The notes below the pieces were generated by a model. That model had not been told where the DNA came from and searched no databases. It saw only the letters and a program-made list of their open reading frames with translations. This document shows positions 33,306 to 42,620 of a stretch of 64,000 nucleotides of DNA, in pieces (within the stretch, counting starts at the first letter, position 1; the number at the start of each line of letters is the position of its first letter). The stretch is taken from positions 1,178,001-1,242,000 of the forward strand of contig NZ_FZMZ01000006.1 of assembly GCF_900187325.1 (NCBI RefSeq). The letters run 5' to 3'. The DNA comes from Virgibacillus ndiopensis (GTDB lineage Bacteria > Bacillota > Bacilli > Bacillales > Amphibacillaceae). Both the position numbers and the translations under genes were made by a program.

Positions 33306-33411
33306 ATTATTTACTGTTTGTCGATATATAAATAAACTATAATTAAATTAAATCATGTAATAGGGTAATAGATAAATAGAAACAGAATTTGACGCAGGAG
33401 GAACAAAAACA

Positions 33412-34104
33412 ATGAATAAAACAAAACTCACGAAAATTGTATTAGTTGACGACCATAAGTTATTTCGAGAAGGTGTTAAACGTATTTTGGAATTTGAACC
33501 ATCGTTTGAGGTTGTTGCAGAAGGTGATGATGGTAGTGTAGCATCAGAACTTGTTAAGCTGCATGAACCAGATGTTGTTCTAATGGATATTAATATGCCA
33601 AACATTAATGGCGTTCAAGCTACAGCAGATCTTGTAGAGAACTATCCAGATGCACATGTTATTATCCTATCAATTCATGACGATGAAAGCTATGTAACCC
33701 ACGCATTGAAAACGGGTGCACGTGGTTATTTATTAAAAGAAATGGATTCTGATTCACTGATTGAAGCTATTAAAGTTGTTAGTGAAGGTGGATCATACTT
33801 ACATCCAAAAGTAACCCATAATCTAGTTCAGGAGTATCGCCGTTTGGCAAAGGAAAATACAGCTGGAATAGCAGAATATGGTATTGAATATCGTAAACCA
33901 CTTCACTTATTAACAAGACGAGAATGTGAAGTACTTCAACTGCTTGCAGAAGGGAAAAGTAACCGTGCTGTTTCCGAATCGCTTTATATCAGTGAAAAAA
34001 CAGTGAAAAACCATGTAAGTAATATTCTTCAAAAGATGAATGTTAATGACCGTACGCAAGCTGTTGTGTCAGCAATTCGTAAAGGCTGGGTAGAGGTTTT
34101 ATAA
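33412..34104 (+). CDS. degU: response regulator DegU
   Basis: A 230-aa NarL/LuxR-type regulator. The receiver domain (about 7-125) has the acidic pair DD at 13-14, phospho-acceptor Asp59 ([10 protein letters not shown]) and the Lys of LLKEMDSD. The C-terminal LuxR HTH ([20 protein letters not shown], then [14 protein letters not shown]) binds DNA. It controls swarming, exoproteases, competence (via comK) and biofilm genes. A GGAGGAAC site precedes the ATG. The neighbours degS, comFA and the flagellar block fit its regulon. Confidence 0.96.
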   Translation: MNKTKLTKIVLVDDHKLFREGVKRILEFEPSFEVVAEGDDGSVASELVKLHEPDVVLMDINMPNINGVQATADLVENYPDAHVIILSIHDDESYVTHALKTGARGYLLKEMDSDSLIEAIKVVSEGGSYLHPKVTHNLVQEYRRLAKENTAGIAEYGIEYRKPLHLLTRRECEVLQLLAEGKSNRAVSESLYISEKTVKNHVSNILQKMNVNDRTQAVVSAIRKGWVEVL

Positions 34105-34163
34105 TATAAAGAATAAAGACTTTGTAATTTTTGTTCCTAAAATTTTGTTAAGCTAGATAATAT

Positions 34164-34194
34164 ACTCTGATCCTTTTCTGGGTCAGAGTTTTTT
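34164..34194 (+). terminator. terminator after degU
   Basis: ACTCTGATCC pairs with GGGTCAGAGT around TTTTCT and is followed by TTTTT. Confidence 0.8.
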
Positions 34195-34280
34195 CATATA
34201 TGACACCTTAAATTATAATGCATTTTTTCCTATGTTCATGTAAAATAAAATAGAGTAAAGAAGTAGAGGAGAAGGTAATA

Positions 34281-35123
34281 ATGAAAGTTGCTGTAATGAT
34301 GGACAGCACGGCATATATGCCGAAAAATTTGCGGAAAAAATATAACATTCATATGGTTCCTTTAAGTGTAGTATTTGGGGACACATCTTATCAGGAAGAA
34401 GTCGATATTACTTCAGAGGAATTTTATGAAAAAGTTAAGCAGTCGGAGAATCTACCTAAGACTTCACAGCCATCGATTGGGTATATTACAAATAAATTAG
34501 AAGAACTTGCAAACGATTATGAGGCGGTAATTTCCATACATCTTTCTAGCGGAATTAGCGGAACCTATCAGGCCGTAATCAGTGCAGGGAACATGGTGGA
34601 CGGAATAACTATTTATCCTTTCGATTCAGAGCTTAGTGCAATGGCACAAGGTTTTTATGTAATCGAAGCGGCAGAAATGGTTCAAAAAAATAAGACCCCA
34701 GAAGCAATAATTGATCGACTAAATGAAATGAAACAAAGCATGCGAGCTTATTTTATGGTTGATGATTTAAAGAATCTGCACCGCGGTGGTCGCTTAAATA
34801 GTGCACAGGCAATTGTTGGGAGTTTACTGCAGGTAAAACCAGTACTTTATTTCTCTGAAAAAGTAATCGTACCATTTGAAAAAATACGGACACGAAAAAA
34901 AGCGTTAAATCGAATCATAGGATTACTTGAAGATGATATTGAGCAGGGAAAGGATCTAAGAGTAGTTTTTATTCATGCTAATTGTGAACAAGCTGCCTTG
35001 GACTTACAACAGCAAGTAAAAGAAAAATATCCAAATCTTGATAGTATGATCAGCTATTTTGGTCCAGTAATTGGGACCCATTTGGGTGAAGGGGCTATTG
35101 GTGTAGCTTGGTATGCTAAATAG
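34281..35123 (+). CDS. degV: DegV family fatty-acid-binding protein
   Basis: A 280-aa cytoplasmic protein. It shows the DegV pattern: MMDSTAYMPKNL near the start, VPLSVVFGD, the TSQPS loop (about 60) that closes on a lipid, IHLSSGISGTYQ and HRGGRLNSAQAIVGSLLQVK. DegV proteins bind fatty acids; homologues act as FakB in fatty-acid kinase systems. The position after degU matches yviA of B. subtilis. An AGGAGAAGG ribosome site precedes the ATG. Confidence 0.92.
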   Translation: MKVAVMMDSTAYMPKNLRKKYNIHMVPLSVVFGDTSYQEEVDITSEEFYEKVKQSENLPKTSQPSIGYITNKLEELANDYEAVISIHLSSGISGTYQAVISAGNMVDGITIYPFDSELSAMAQGFYVIEAAEMVQKNKTPEAIIDRLNEMKQSMRAYFMVDDLKNLHRGGRLNSAQAIVGSLLQVKPVLYFSEKVIVPFEKIRTRKKALNRIIGLLEDDIEQGKDLRVVFIHANCEQAALDLQQQVKEKYPNLDSMISYFGPVIGTHLGEGAIGVAWYAK

Positions 35124-35145
35124 CAATTATATTAATTTTATTGTA

Positions 35146-35171
35146 GCTGCCAGTCAAGCCCCACTGGCAGC
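35146..35171. terminator. stem-loop between degV and comFA
   Basis: GCTGCCAGT and ACTGGCAGC form a perfect 9-bp stem with an 8-base loop. The tail CCCTTAACTT is poor in T, so termination is uncertain. Confidence 0.5.
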
Positions 35172-35204
35172 CCTTAACTTACAAAATGAGGAGGGTGAAA
35201 TAAT

Positions 35205-36650
35205 GTGTTTAACGTGCAATCACCTCAACTAAATACTCCAATTCACGAAAATAAAGTACTAAATAAAAGTGAATTATCCTATCTTTTTTCTGGGAAGTTG
35301 TTACTTAGAAAAGAAATCCCATTAACTGAAGAGCAATTCCAAGAACTAATTTCCTCTAGTTGCTTCACTCCTATTCCTTCAATCAAAAAGAAACTTTTTC
35401 AGCCTCAATGTCAGCGTTGTGGAAACGTAAAGCACTCATTATTCGCCACTATCCCCTGCCAATCTTGTAAAACAACTCATTTGTATTGTCGAAAGTGTAT
35501 TGAAATGGGGAGAATTATAGAATGTGAGCCACTTTATTTTTGGAACGGTCCCAATGTCAATTGGCCGATTCATGAAAGTCCCTGTTCATGGAGCGGACAG
35601 CTAACTGATGATCAACAACGAGCAGCTGACCGTATATCTACAGCAATCGTAACGAACGAAAAAGAGATGCTAGTTTGGGCTGTATGTGGTGCGGGAAAAA
35701 CAGAGATGCTCTTTCCAGGGATAACGGAGGCTCTTCGACTAGGAAAACGAATTTGTTTAGCAACACCTAGAGCTGATGTAGTACGTGAACTCCAGCCTCG
35801 TCTAGAGCAGGCATTTTCTGAAGTCTCTATCCAAGCATTATACGGTGGCAGTGAGGAAAAGAAAGCCACTGCTCAATTTATCATAGCGACAACCCATCAA
35901 CTCCTCCGGTTTAAACAAGCATTTGATGTCATGATTATTGACGAAATAGATGCTTTTCCCTATCATGCTGATCCTTCTTTACCTTTTTCTGCCAATCGGG
36001 CAATAAAAAAGGATGGAACAAACATTTATTTGACTGCTACGCCACGCCAAAAACACCGCATACAAATTGCCAGGAAAAAACTTCCACATATCTTTGTTCC
36101 AATTCGATTTCATGGTCGTCCTTTACCTGTACCGATTTTTAAAATGTGTTCTTCTCTAAAGAAGGACTTGAAAAAAAGTCTTCCACCAAAGGCATTTTTT
36201 AAGTGGTATAAACAGCGGGAGCGTCCTGAGCGACAATTATTATTTTTTGTACCCACAATCACATTAGCTGAGAAGATGAAAGCAGAATTGACAATCCGTT
36301 TACTTAACGAAGGGTTAATTAAGAAAGAATCTGAAATAGTCTTCGTTCACGCGTCAGATCAAGACCGTACAGAAAAAGTAAATCAATTTAGGCAAAAGAA
36401 AATGTCAATTTTAATAACAACAACGATACTTGAACGTGGCGTTACATTTCCATCCGTGGATGTAGTTATTGTTGATGCCGGGAACAGGATATTTGATGAA
36501 GCTGCACTAGTTCAAATTGCTGGAAGAGCTGGAAGAAGTCCTAATGATCCTACTGGTGATGTATTATTTTTCCACGATGGAAAAACAGAGGCAATGGTAC
36601 AAGCGGTCAAGTCTATAATAGCTATGAACAAGCGAGGAGGGTTTCGGTAG
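35205..36650 (+). CDS. comFA: late competence helicase ComFA
   Basis: A 481-aa DEAD-type ATPase that drives transforming DNA across the membrane. A four-Cys zinc finger near 66-100 (CQRCGN, CQSCKTTHLYCRKC) precedes the helicase core: Walker A WAVCGAGKTEM near 165, DEIDAFPY, the SAT-like LTATPRQK, and the C-terminal helicase half with QIAGRAGRSPNDPTG. GTG at 35205 is the start, set by GAGGAGGGTGA. comFC follows one base after the stop; comFB, usually between, is missing. Confidence 0.93.
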   Translation: MFNVQSPQLNTPIHENKVLNKSELSYLFSGKLLLRKEIPLTEEQFQELISSSCFTPIPSIKKKLFQPQCQRCGNVKHSLFATIPCQSCKTTHLYCRKCIEMGRIIECEPLYFWNGPNVNWPIHESPCSWSGQLTDDQQRAADRISTAIVTNEKEMLVWAVCGAGKTEMLFPGITEALRLGKRICLATPRADVVRELQPRLEQAFSEVSIQALYGGSEEKKATAQFIIATTHQLLRFKQAFDVMIIDEIDAFPYHADPSLPFSANRAIKKDGTNIYLTATPRQKHRIQIARKKLPHIFVPIRFHGRPLPVPIFKMCSSLKKDLKKSLPPKAFFKWYKQRERPERQLLFFVPTITLAEKMKAELTIRLLNEGLIKKESEIVFVHASDQDRTEKVNQFRQKKMSILITTTILERGVTFPSVDVVIVDAGNRIFDEAALVQIAGRAGRSPNDPTGDVLFFHDGKTEAMVQAVKSIIAMNKRGGFR

Positions 36651-36651
36651 T

Positions 36652-37335
36652 ATGCATTGTTTATGGTGTGATCAAGTAATAATTCCAGAAATGAGCTGGA
36701 GCAACATTTTTTTCTTAGATAAACCGAAAAATCTTTGTGATGTTTGTGAAAGTAAATTGGAAAAATTGACAGGCAAACGTTGTAAACGATGTAGCAGATT
36801 GAGTGATACAGCTGAATGTAATGATTGCATGTGGTGGGACAAACATCTTAAAGGACAGGATTCCTTAAACAGCAATTACTCGGTTTTTGCCTATAATTCC
36901 TACATGCAGGAAATAATAGCTAAATGGAAATATCGTGGAGATTATCAATTAGGAGATTCTTTCCAACAACTTTTTAGAAATGTATTTCTTCAACATTTTA
37001 CTTCACTACCTAAAGAAGCTGTGGCAATACCGATTCCATTAAGTGTTGAAAGAATGAAGGATCGAAAGTTTAACCAAGCTAGGGTTTTAGCTGACTTTTT
37101 ACCATTAAAAAGCATAGAAATAATAACGCGGACTGATAGCGAAAAGCAATCAAAAAAAACACGACAGGAACGTCTTTCTACAAAAAATCCGTTTTCAATC
37201 ACTGAAACAGTTAACAAGCCAGTCATTCTTGTCGATGATATATATACAACAGGCACAACATTAAGGCATGCTGCGACTCTCTTAAAGGAGAATGGATGCC
37301 CTCTTGTGTACGCATATACATTGATTCGTGGGTAA
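36652..37335 (+). CDS. comFC: competence protein ComFC, phosphoribosyltransferase-like
   Basis: A 227-aa protein. The N-terminus has a Cys-pair zinc finger (CLWCDQ, CDVC, CKRCSRL, CNDC). The C-terminal phosphoribosyltransferase fold carries the PRPP loop VILVDDIYTTGTTLRHA (about 189-205). It works with ComFA in DNA uptake; the enzymatic role of the PRT domain is not established. The start is one base after the comFA stop, so the two are tightly coupled. Confidence 0.92.
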   Translation: MHCLWCDQVIIPEMSWSNIFFLDKPKNLCDVCESKLEKLTGKRCKRCSRLSDTAECNDCMWWDKHLKGQDSLNSNYSVFAYNSYMQEIIAKWKYRGDYQLGDSFQQLFRNVFLQHFTSLPKEAVAIPIPLSVERMKDRKFNQARVLADFLPLKSIEIITRTDSEKQSKKTRQERLSTKNPFSITETVNKPVILVDDIYTTGTTLRHAATLLKENGCPLVYAYTLIRG

Positions 37336-37389
37336 AAACATTGAAGGTATGTATGTTATCATTAAAGAAGAAAATAAGGGGAATGTTAA

Positions 37390-37818
37390 ATGGCTGAATT
37401 AGCGAATTGCAATAGATGTGATGCAGTTTTTGTTAAAAGCATCCGTGATATTTGCCAAAACTGTTATAGAGAAGAAGAAAATGCATTTGAACGAGTATAC
37501 AGTTTTTTACGTCAACGAAAAAATAGAGAAGCAACATTAATGGAGATTGTTGAAGCAACAGAGGTTGAGGAAGACCTAATCATAAAATTTATTAAAGAAA
37601 AACGACTAAGAACCTCACAATTCCCGAAGCTTGCTTATCCATGTGAACAATGTGGAAAAAACATTACAAGCGGAAAGCTATGCTCGACATGCTCACAAGA
37701 TCTTTTGAACGATTTAGAGAAGCATGAACAAATAGAGAAACGAGTAAATGAACACAAAGAAAAGGATAAGGAAACACATATTTATTATTCAATCGAAAAA
37801 CGTAAGGATAAATTTTGA
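37390..37818 (+). CDS. yvyF: flagellar operon protein YvyF
   Basis: A 142-aa cytoplasmic protein. N-terminal (CNRCDAVF, CQNC) and central (CEQCGK, CSTC) Cys pairs suggest two zinc sites flanking a winged-helix-like segment (ATLMEIVEATEVEEDLIIKF). It matches the Bacillus flagellar operon protein family (TIGR03826) and its place before flgM. It may regulate flagellar genes; the function is not settled. An AGGGGAATG stretch serves as the ribosome site. Confidence 0.88.
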   Translation: MAELANCNRCDAVFVKSIRDICQNCYREEENAFERVYSFLRQRKNREATLMEIVEATEVEEDLIIKFIKEKRLRTSQFPKLAYPCEQCGKNITSGKLCSTCSQDLLNDLEKHEQIEKRVNEHKEKDKETHIYYSIEKRKDKF

Positions 37819-37837
37819 TGTTTCGTCTATAAACCTT

Positions 37838-37863
37838 TAAATTTAACTATATTCTACCGATAA
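37838..37863 (+). promoter_or_regulatory. SigD promoter of flgM
   Basis: TAAA, 14 bp, ACCGATAA. It matches TAAA-N15-GCCGATAT at the -35 fully and at 6 of 8 in the -10. It lies about 80 bp before flgM, as the SigD-dependent flgM promoter does in B. subtilis. Confidence 0.6.
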
Positions 37864-37942
37864 TAATATTGACTAGAAAATAGATATGATGATCGTGCTT
37901 AAAGTAGGTATGTGTGAAGTAAAAGGAAAGGTGATTTTTAGG

Positions 37943-38209
37943 ATGAAAATACATGGTCCAAATCAAACGAATTTTAATCCATATAAAAACAATATGCAAA
38001 AGCAGACAGATTTAAAAAAGGGTACAAACCAACAGGATCAATTGCAAATATCTAATCAGGCAAAAAGATTACAAGAAAACGTTAAACCAAATGCTGAACG
38101 TGCCGCATATGTTCAAGATATTAAAAAAGCGGTTGAATCTGGTGAGTATCAAGTAAACCCTGAAAAAACTGCACAGAAAATGATTGCATTCTGGACGAAG
38201 CATTTATAG
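37943..38209 (+). CDS. flgM: anti-sigma-D factor FlgM
   Basis: An 88-aa, largely disordered protein that binds and inhibits SigD until the hook is complete. The sequence is Asn/Gln-rich at the start, with SNQAKRLQE in the middle and the C-terminal sigma-binding helices (RAAYVQDIKKAVESGEYQVN, then KTAQKMIAFW). The ATG at 37943 follows AAAGGTGA; in-frame ATGs upstream lie inside the promoter region. flgN starts 15 bp later. Confidence 0.9.
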   Translation: MKIHGPNQTNFNPYKNNMQKQTDLKKGTNQQDQLQISNQAKRLQENVKPNAERAAYVQDIKKAVESGEYQVNPEKTAQKMIAFWTKHL

Positions 38210-38224
38210 GAGGAGGACGAAATT

Positions 38225-38713
38225 TTGTCCGTTCAAAATATAATTCAATCACTTGAAAAATTGGTGACGTTACATGAATCCTTATTAGTAGTATCAAAGC
38301 AAAAAACGGAAGTAATTAAAGAGGGTTCTGTGGAGAAGCTGCAGCCATTGCTTATAAAGGAACGAAAGCATGTGCAGGTTCTTGAGCAAGCTGAAGTTAA
38401 ACGACAGCAGGAAGTAGACAAATGGTTTACACATCAGAAAATTTCTAAGGAGAATGCAACAATAACTGGAATTCTAGAGGTTATTTTGGATGTAGATGAA
38501 CGGAATGAGTTAGAAAAAAAAACGATTACCCTTACAAAGGTGATAACTAGTTTAAAGCAACAGGAACAGCTTAACCAAGCATTAATACAACAATCGATGC
38601 AATTTATCCAGCTATCTTTAGATATGATGAATCCTTCTATTAAAAATATGAATTACGGGAATAAAGAGGGAACAGACACGGAAAAAAGATCCGTGTTTGA
38701 TTCGAAAGCATAA
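38225..38713 (+). CDS. flgN: flagellar chaperone FlgN
   Basis: A 162-aa helical protein (B. subtilis YvyG) that chaperones the hook-filament junction proteins FlgK and FlgL. It is composed almost entirely of charged amphipathic helices, with SLEKLVTLHESLLVVSKQKT near the N-terminus. It starts at TTG 38225, set by AGGAGGAGG. flgK follows 30 bp after its stop. Confidence 0.88.
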   Translation: MSVQNIIQSLEKLVTLHESLLVVSKQKTEVIKEGSVEKLQPLLIKERKHVQVLEQAEVKRQQEVDKWFTHQKISKENATITGILEVILDVDERNELEKKTITLTKVITSLKQQEQLNQALIQQSMQFIQLSLDMMNPSIKNMNYGNKEGTDTEKRSVFDSKA

Positions 38714-38743
38714 TAGTATCGTTTTTTTGAGAGGAGTAAATTA

Positions 38744-40297
38744 ATGAGTACTTTTCATGGATTGGAGATGGCTAAGCAAGCACTTTTTGCACAACAGTCA
38801 GCTTTATATACGACAGGTCATAACATTTCAAATGCAAATACACCTGGATATACAAGACAACGAGTGAATTTTGAAACACTTCCTGCATTCCCTACCGGGT
38901 CACGAAATCGTCCAGAAATACCAGGGCAATTAGGAACTGGAGTCGAAGCGGGTTCAGTACAGCGAGTACGTAATCAGTATTTAGATTATCAGTACCGGAC
39001 GGAAAACACGAAAACAGGTTACTGGACTACAAAGTCTGACGCTCTAGCTCGTATGGAGAACTTATTGAACGAACCTTCTGAGAGTGGGCTTTCCAAAACG
39101 ATGGATCGGTTTTGGCAATCGCTTCAAGATCTTTCTGTTAATCCTGAGAATTCAGGAGCAAGGTCAGTTGTTGCACAACGCGGGCAAGCAGTAGCAAAGA
39201 CATTCAATTATTTATCTGACTCGTTAAATTCCATACGAACCGATTTACAAAGTCAGATTGATGTTACGACGAAAGATGCGAACTCGTTAATTCGTCAAAT
39301 CGATTCTATTAATGAACAGATTAAAAATGTTGAACCACATGGGTACTTACCGAATGATTTATATGATGAACGTGATCGGTTAATTGATGAATTATCAGGG
39401 ATTGTTAATATAAAGGTTTCGTATGACAAAAGTAGCGATAGCTCAATGGATATTGCTGACGGATTGGCAACAATTGAGGTTGTAGATGATGAAGGTAAAT
39501 CATTAAACAATCCACCTGTCTTGTTGGTGAATGGAAATGATGGAACGTATCAGGAGCTTAATGTATCCTATGCAGAAAAAGATCAGGATAATGCTGTTCA
39601 TAGGATATCGGTTGGAAAGTATGATGAAAATGGTAATTTCACAGCGAATCCAAATCAAGGGTTTAGTGCAACCGATTTTTCATCTAATGGATCATTAAAA
39701 GGGTTTATAGATAGTTATGGTTACACAACTACTGACGGTAGTGTTACAGGTGAGTATACTGACATGATTGCTGATTTAGATTTAATGGCTAAAGAATTTG
39801 CTGGAAAATTTAATGAAGTACATGAAGGTGGATTTGGATTAGACAATCAGCCTGGAATTCCATTTTTTGATGATAAACAAGAAATAACAGCAGAAACAAT
39901 AAAGGTAAATAGTGCTATTTTAGATGATCCTGATCTGATCGCAGCTAGTGAAGATGGGACATCCGGTAGTGGTGATAATGCTTCGAAGTTAGCTAATGTT
40001 TTTGAGGTGGACTTGGAAAATCTAGGTGATAATACATCGGTAAAAACGTTTTACGAGTCTATTATCGGTGATCTCGGAGTACGTGCTCAAGAAGCCAATC
40101 GAATGGTAGAAAATACTGGAATTCTTAAATCGCAAGTACAGGATCAACGAATGTCTGTAAGCTCGGTATCACTTGATGAAGAGATGTCAAATATGATCAA
40201 ATTTCAACATGCTTATAACGCTGCAGCCAGAAGTATGACAGCTGTAGATGAGATGATTGACCGGATTATTAATAATATGGGATTAGTAGGAAGGTAG
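38744..40297 (+). CDS. flgK: flagellar hook-associated protein 1 FlgK
   Basis: A 517-aa secreted protein joining hook and filament. The N-terminal rod/hook helix (MSTFHGLEMAKQALFAQQSA, then GHNISNANTPGYTRQRVNF) and the C-terminal coiled segment (SLDEEMSNMIKFQHAYNAAA) are typical of the axial family. The middle domain is acidic. It ends seven bases before flgL. Confidence 0.95.
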   Translation: MSTFHGLEMAKQALFAQQSALYTTGHNISNANTPGYTRQRVNFETLPAFPTGSRNRPEIPGQLGTGVEAGSVQRVRNQYLDYQYRTENTKTGYWTTKSDALARMENLLNEPSESGLSKTMDRFWQSLQDLSVNPENSGARSVVAQRGQAVAKTFNYLSDSLNSIRTDLQSQIDVTTKDANSLIRQIDSINEQIKNVEPHGYLPNDLYDERDRLIDELSGIVNIKVSYDKSSDSSMDIADGLATIEVVDDEGKSLNNPPVLLVNGNDGTYQELNVSYAEKDQDNAVHRISVGKYDENGNFTANPNQGFSATDFSSNGSLKGFIDSYGYTTTDGSVTGEYTDMIADLDLMAKEFAGKFNEVHEGGFGLDNQPGIPFFDDKQEITAETIKVNSAILDDPDLIAASEDGTSGSGDNASKLANVFEVDLENLGDNTSVKTFYESIIGDLGVRAQEANRMVENTGILKSQVQDQRMSVSSVSLDEEMSNMIKFQHAYNAAARSMTAVDEMIDRIINNMGLVGR

Positions 40298-40303
40298 GTA
40301 TAT

Positions 40304-41194
40304 ATGAGGATTACACAAGGGATGCTTTCGAATAATATGCTACGAAACTTATCGAATAGTTACTCCAGTTTAGACACTTTAATGAATCAGTTATCTACTG
40401 GTAAAAAGATTAATCGCCCTTCTGACGATCCAGTTATAGCGATGAAGGGTATGAACTACAGATCACAGGTAGTAGAAGTGGAACAATACCTGCGTAACAC
40501 AAATGAAGTACACAACTGGATGGACAATTCCGATGCAGCCTTAGATAAGGGAACCCAAGCATTACAAAAACTTAGAGAATTAGCTGTACAAGCAAGTAGC
40601 GATACGTATGATGAGGAAGAGCGTAAAAACATTATGGAAGAAGCAACACAGTTAAAAGAACATTTAATTGATATTGCGAACACAAAGGTAAATGGTAAAT
40701 ATATTTTTAACGGAACAAATACAAACAAAGCGCCATTTGATGAAAATGGAAACAACGTATCTACCACAACAAATCCTGTAGTGATTGAGGTAGCAAAGGG
40801 TACTAAATTACAGGCAAATGTTGATCCATCTTCAGTGTTTTCGGGTGATCCCGATACTGCAGGTGATTTATTTGCAGATATTGATAGTTTTATAAATGCC
40901 TTAAATTCGAATGATCAAGATGGTATTGAACAAAGTATCGAAACACTAGATGGAAATATTAATAATGTTATTAATGCAAGAGCTGATTTAGGTGCACGTA
41001 TGAACCGATTAGATTTAGTGGAAAACCGTTTAAGTCAGCAAGAAATTATTGCTAAGAAAACGATGTCAGAAAATGAAGATATCGATTATGAAAAAGTAAT
41101 TACGGAATTAATTACTCAAGAGAGTATTCATCGTGCTGCACTATCAGCTGGATCAAAAATAATTCAACCGACATTATTAGATTTTCTACGCTAG
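40304..41194 (+). CDS. flgL: flagellar hook-associated protein 3 FlgL
   Basis: A 296-aa secreted junction protein. The flagellin-like N-terminus reads MRITQGMLSNNMLRNLSNSY and LSTGKKINRPSDDPVIAMKG, and the C-terminus ALSAGSKIIQPTLLDFLR. It links FlgK to the flagellin filament. A GGAAGGTAGG ribosome site precedes it. No flagellin gene is found in the window even though its adaptors are. Confidence 0.95.
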   Translation: MRITQGMLSNNMLRNLSNSYSSLDTLMNQLSTGKKINRPSDDPVIAMKGMNYRSQVVEVEQYLRNTNEVHNWMDNSDAALDKGTQALQKLRELAVQASSDTYDEEERKNIMEEATQLKEHLIDIANTKVNGKYIFNGTNTNKAPFDENGNNVSTTTNPVVIEVAKGTKLQANVDPSSVFSGDPDTAGDLFADIDSFINALNSNDQDGIEQSIETLDGNINNVINARADLGARMNRLDLVENRLSQQEIIAKKTMSENEDIDYEKVITELITQESIHRAALSAGSKIIQPTLLDFLR

Positions 41195-41269
41195 TTTATC
41201 CCTAATCCCTGGCCCACATACACGCAGTGGTTCAGGGTTTTGTTACTTTTTAGGTAAGGACTGATTGAT

Positions 41270-41842
41270 ATGCAACTACCACAAATACGAATGTCTTCAC
41301 AAATGGCACAGATAACTATTCAGCAAACTCCAGGCCATCAGGAAATTCAACAACCGGAAGCTGATTTGTCGATACAGCAACCGAAGGCGGAAATATCAAT
41401 GAAAACGACTCCTTCTAAGCTTCGTATTGATCAAACTCAAGCTTGGGAAGATATGAATCTAATGCATATTTCTAAGCGCATTGAGAAATTTGCAAGTGAT
41501 GGACGACAACGTTTATTGGAAGGTATTGGTAGAAGGGCTAGACAAGGAAATGAGCTTATGGAAATTGAAAATAAAGGAAATCCTATTGCAAGTCAAGCAA
41601 TTGAAAATGGTTATGATGGTATGAAAAAGTTAGGGATTACATTTATTCCATCACAATTTGCTGTGAAAATTAATTATCAGCCATCAGATTTACAAATAGA
41701 TGTGAAAGTAAATAAGCCTATTATAGATGCAGAGCCACATAGGCCAATTCATAAATATGAACCAAGTAACGTTAATATTGGTATGAAGCAATACCAGGAT
41801 TTACAAATCGATTTTGTTCATTTATTTTCAGAATCAATATAG
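41270..41842 (+). CDS. yviE: DUF6470 family protein (YviE)
   Basis: A 190-aa protein rich in Gln and Pro at the start (QTPGHQEIQQPEADLSIQQP). The layout MQLPQIRMSSQMAQI and the position between flgL and fliW match B. subtilis YviE. The C-terminal half has alternating strands (VKINYQPSDLQIDVKVNKPI). Function in flagella is unknown. A weak GGTAAGGA ribosome site precedes the ATG. Confidence 0.85.
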   Translation: MQLPQIRMSSQMAQITIQQTPGHQEIQQPEADLSIQQPKAEISMKTTPSKLRIDQTQAWEDMNLMHISKRIEKFASDGRQRLLEGIGRRARQGNELMEIENKGNPIASQAIENGYDGMKKLGITFIPSQFAVKINYQPSDLQIDVKVNKPIIDAEPHRPIHKYEPSNVNIGMKQYQDLQIDFVHLFSESI

Positions 41843-41860
41843 AAAGGATGCCAAAGTACT

Positions 41861-42310
41861 ATGAACATACAAACGAAATATTTTGGGGAAATGGTAGTAG
41901 ATGATTCAAACATAATTCAATTTCCAGGGGGAGTACCGGGATTTGTCGAGGAAAAAGAATTTGTTTTGTTAGATTTTCCGGGAAATTCGGTTTTTCAGGT
42001 TCTACAATCTTTTAAGACAGAGAATCTTGCTTTTATCGTGACAATTCCATATCATTTTTATCGCGAATACTCCTTTGATTTAGATGATAGTATACAAGAG
42101 AGCCTGCAAATAGAAACGGAGTCAGATGTTACAGTTTTTTCTATTGTTACATTAGCAAATACGTTTGAAAAAAGTACACTAAATCTAAAAGCGCCTGTGA
42201 TTATTAATTCTAAAAGCAAGCTTGGAAAACAATATATTCTTAATAATGATGACTATCCATCCAAAGCAAAAATTTGGCCAACTGTTGCTTCGGGTGTGAA
42301 AGGAGAATAA
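41861..42310 (+). CDS. fliW: flagellar assembly factor FliW
   Basis: A 149-aa cytoplasmic protein that binds flagellin and, when free, antagonises CsrA, forming a three-part homeostatic switch for flagellin level. The FliW signature is [20 protein letters not shown] near residue 20, followed by FAF-type strands. An AGAAAGGATG ribosome site lies upstream. csrA follows two bases after the stop. Confidence 0.93.
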   Translation: MNIQTKYFGEMVVDDSNIIQFPGGVPGFVEEKEFVLLDFPGNSVFQVLQSFKTENLAFIVTIPYHFYREYSFDLDDSIQESLQIETESDVTVFSIVTLANTFEKSTLNLKAPVIINSKSKLGKQYILNNDDYPSKAKIWPTVASGVKGE

Positions 42311-42312
42311 GT

Positions 42313-42540
42313 ATGCTTGTTTTGACAAGAAAAAAGAATGAAGCAATTCAAATAGGAGACGAAATTGAAATTACAGTACTTGAAATGGAAGGTGACCAAA
42401 TTAAACTGGGAATTGCTGCTCCTAAATCAGTTGATATATATAGAAAAGAGATTTATTTAGATATTCAGCAACAAAATAATGAAGCAGCTAATATATCAAA
42501 GGATTTATTAGAACTCTTAAAAGATAAGAATATTACATAA
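42313..42540 (+). CDS. csrA: carbon storage/translation regulator CsrA
   Basis: A 75-aa RNA-binding dimer. The N-terminus [20 protein letters not shown] is the canonical CsrA strand 1, and [19 protein letters not shown] completes the core. It blocks translation by binding GGA hairpins over ribosome sites, classically in the flagellin (hag) mRNA. The ATG at 42313 follows AAAGGAGAA. In B. subtilis hag comes next; here flaG does, behind an SD-blocking hairpin. Confidence 0.96.
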   Translation: MLVLTRKKNEAIQIGDEIEITVLEMEGDQIKLGIAAPKSVDIYRKEIYLDIQQQNNEAANISKDLLELLKDKNIT

Positions 42541-42568
42541 ATAGCTAATTACACTTAATAAATAGATG

Positions 42569-42607
42569 CCTCTAGCCGATATAAAAGAAAAATAGCTAGG
42601 CTAGAGG
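42569..42607 (+). promoter_or_regulatory. hairpin covering the flaG ribosome site
   Basis: CCTCTAGCC and GGCTAGAGG form a perfect 9-bp stem with a 21-base A-rich loop. The right arm overlaps the GAGGAG ribosome site and carries a GGA, the kind of element CsrA recognises. It lies between csrA and flaG. CsrA control is inference. Confidence 0.5.
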
Positions 42608-42620
42608 AGATGCATGGGCA

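Noticed and set aside
35203-35232. ATG at 35203 upstream of comFA
   Set aside because: It is out of frame and closes after nine codons; GTG 35205 has the ribosome site and the correct frame.
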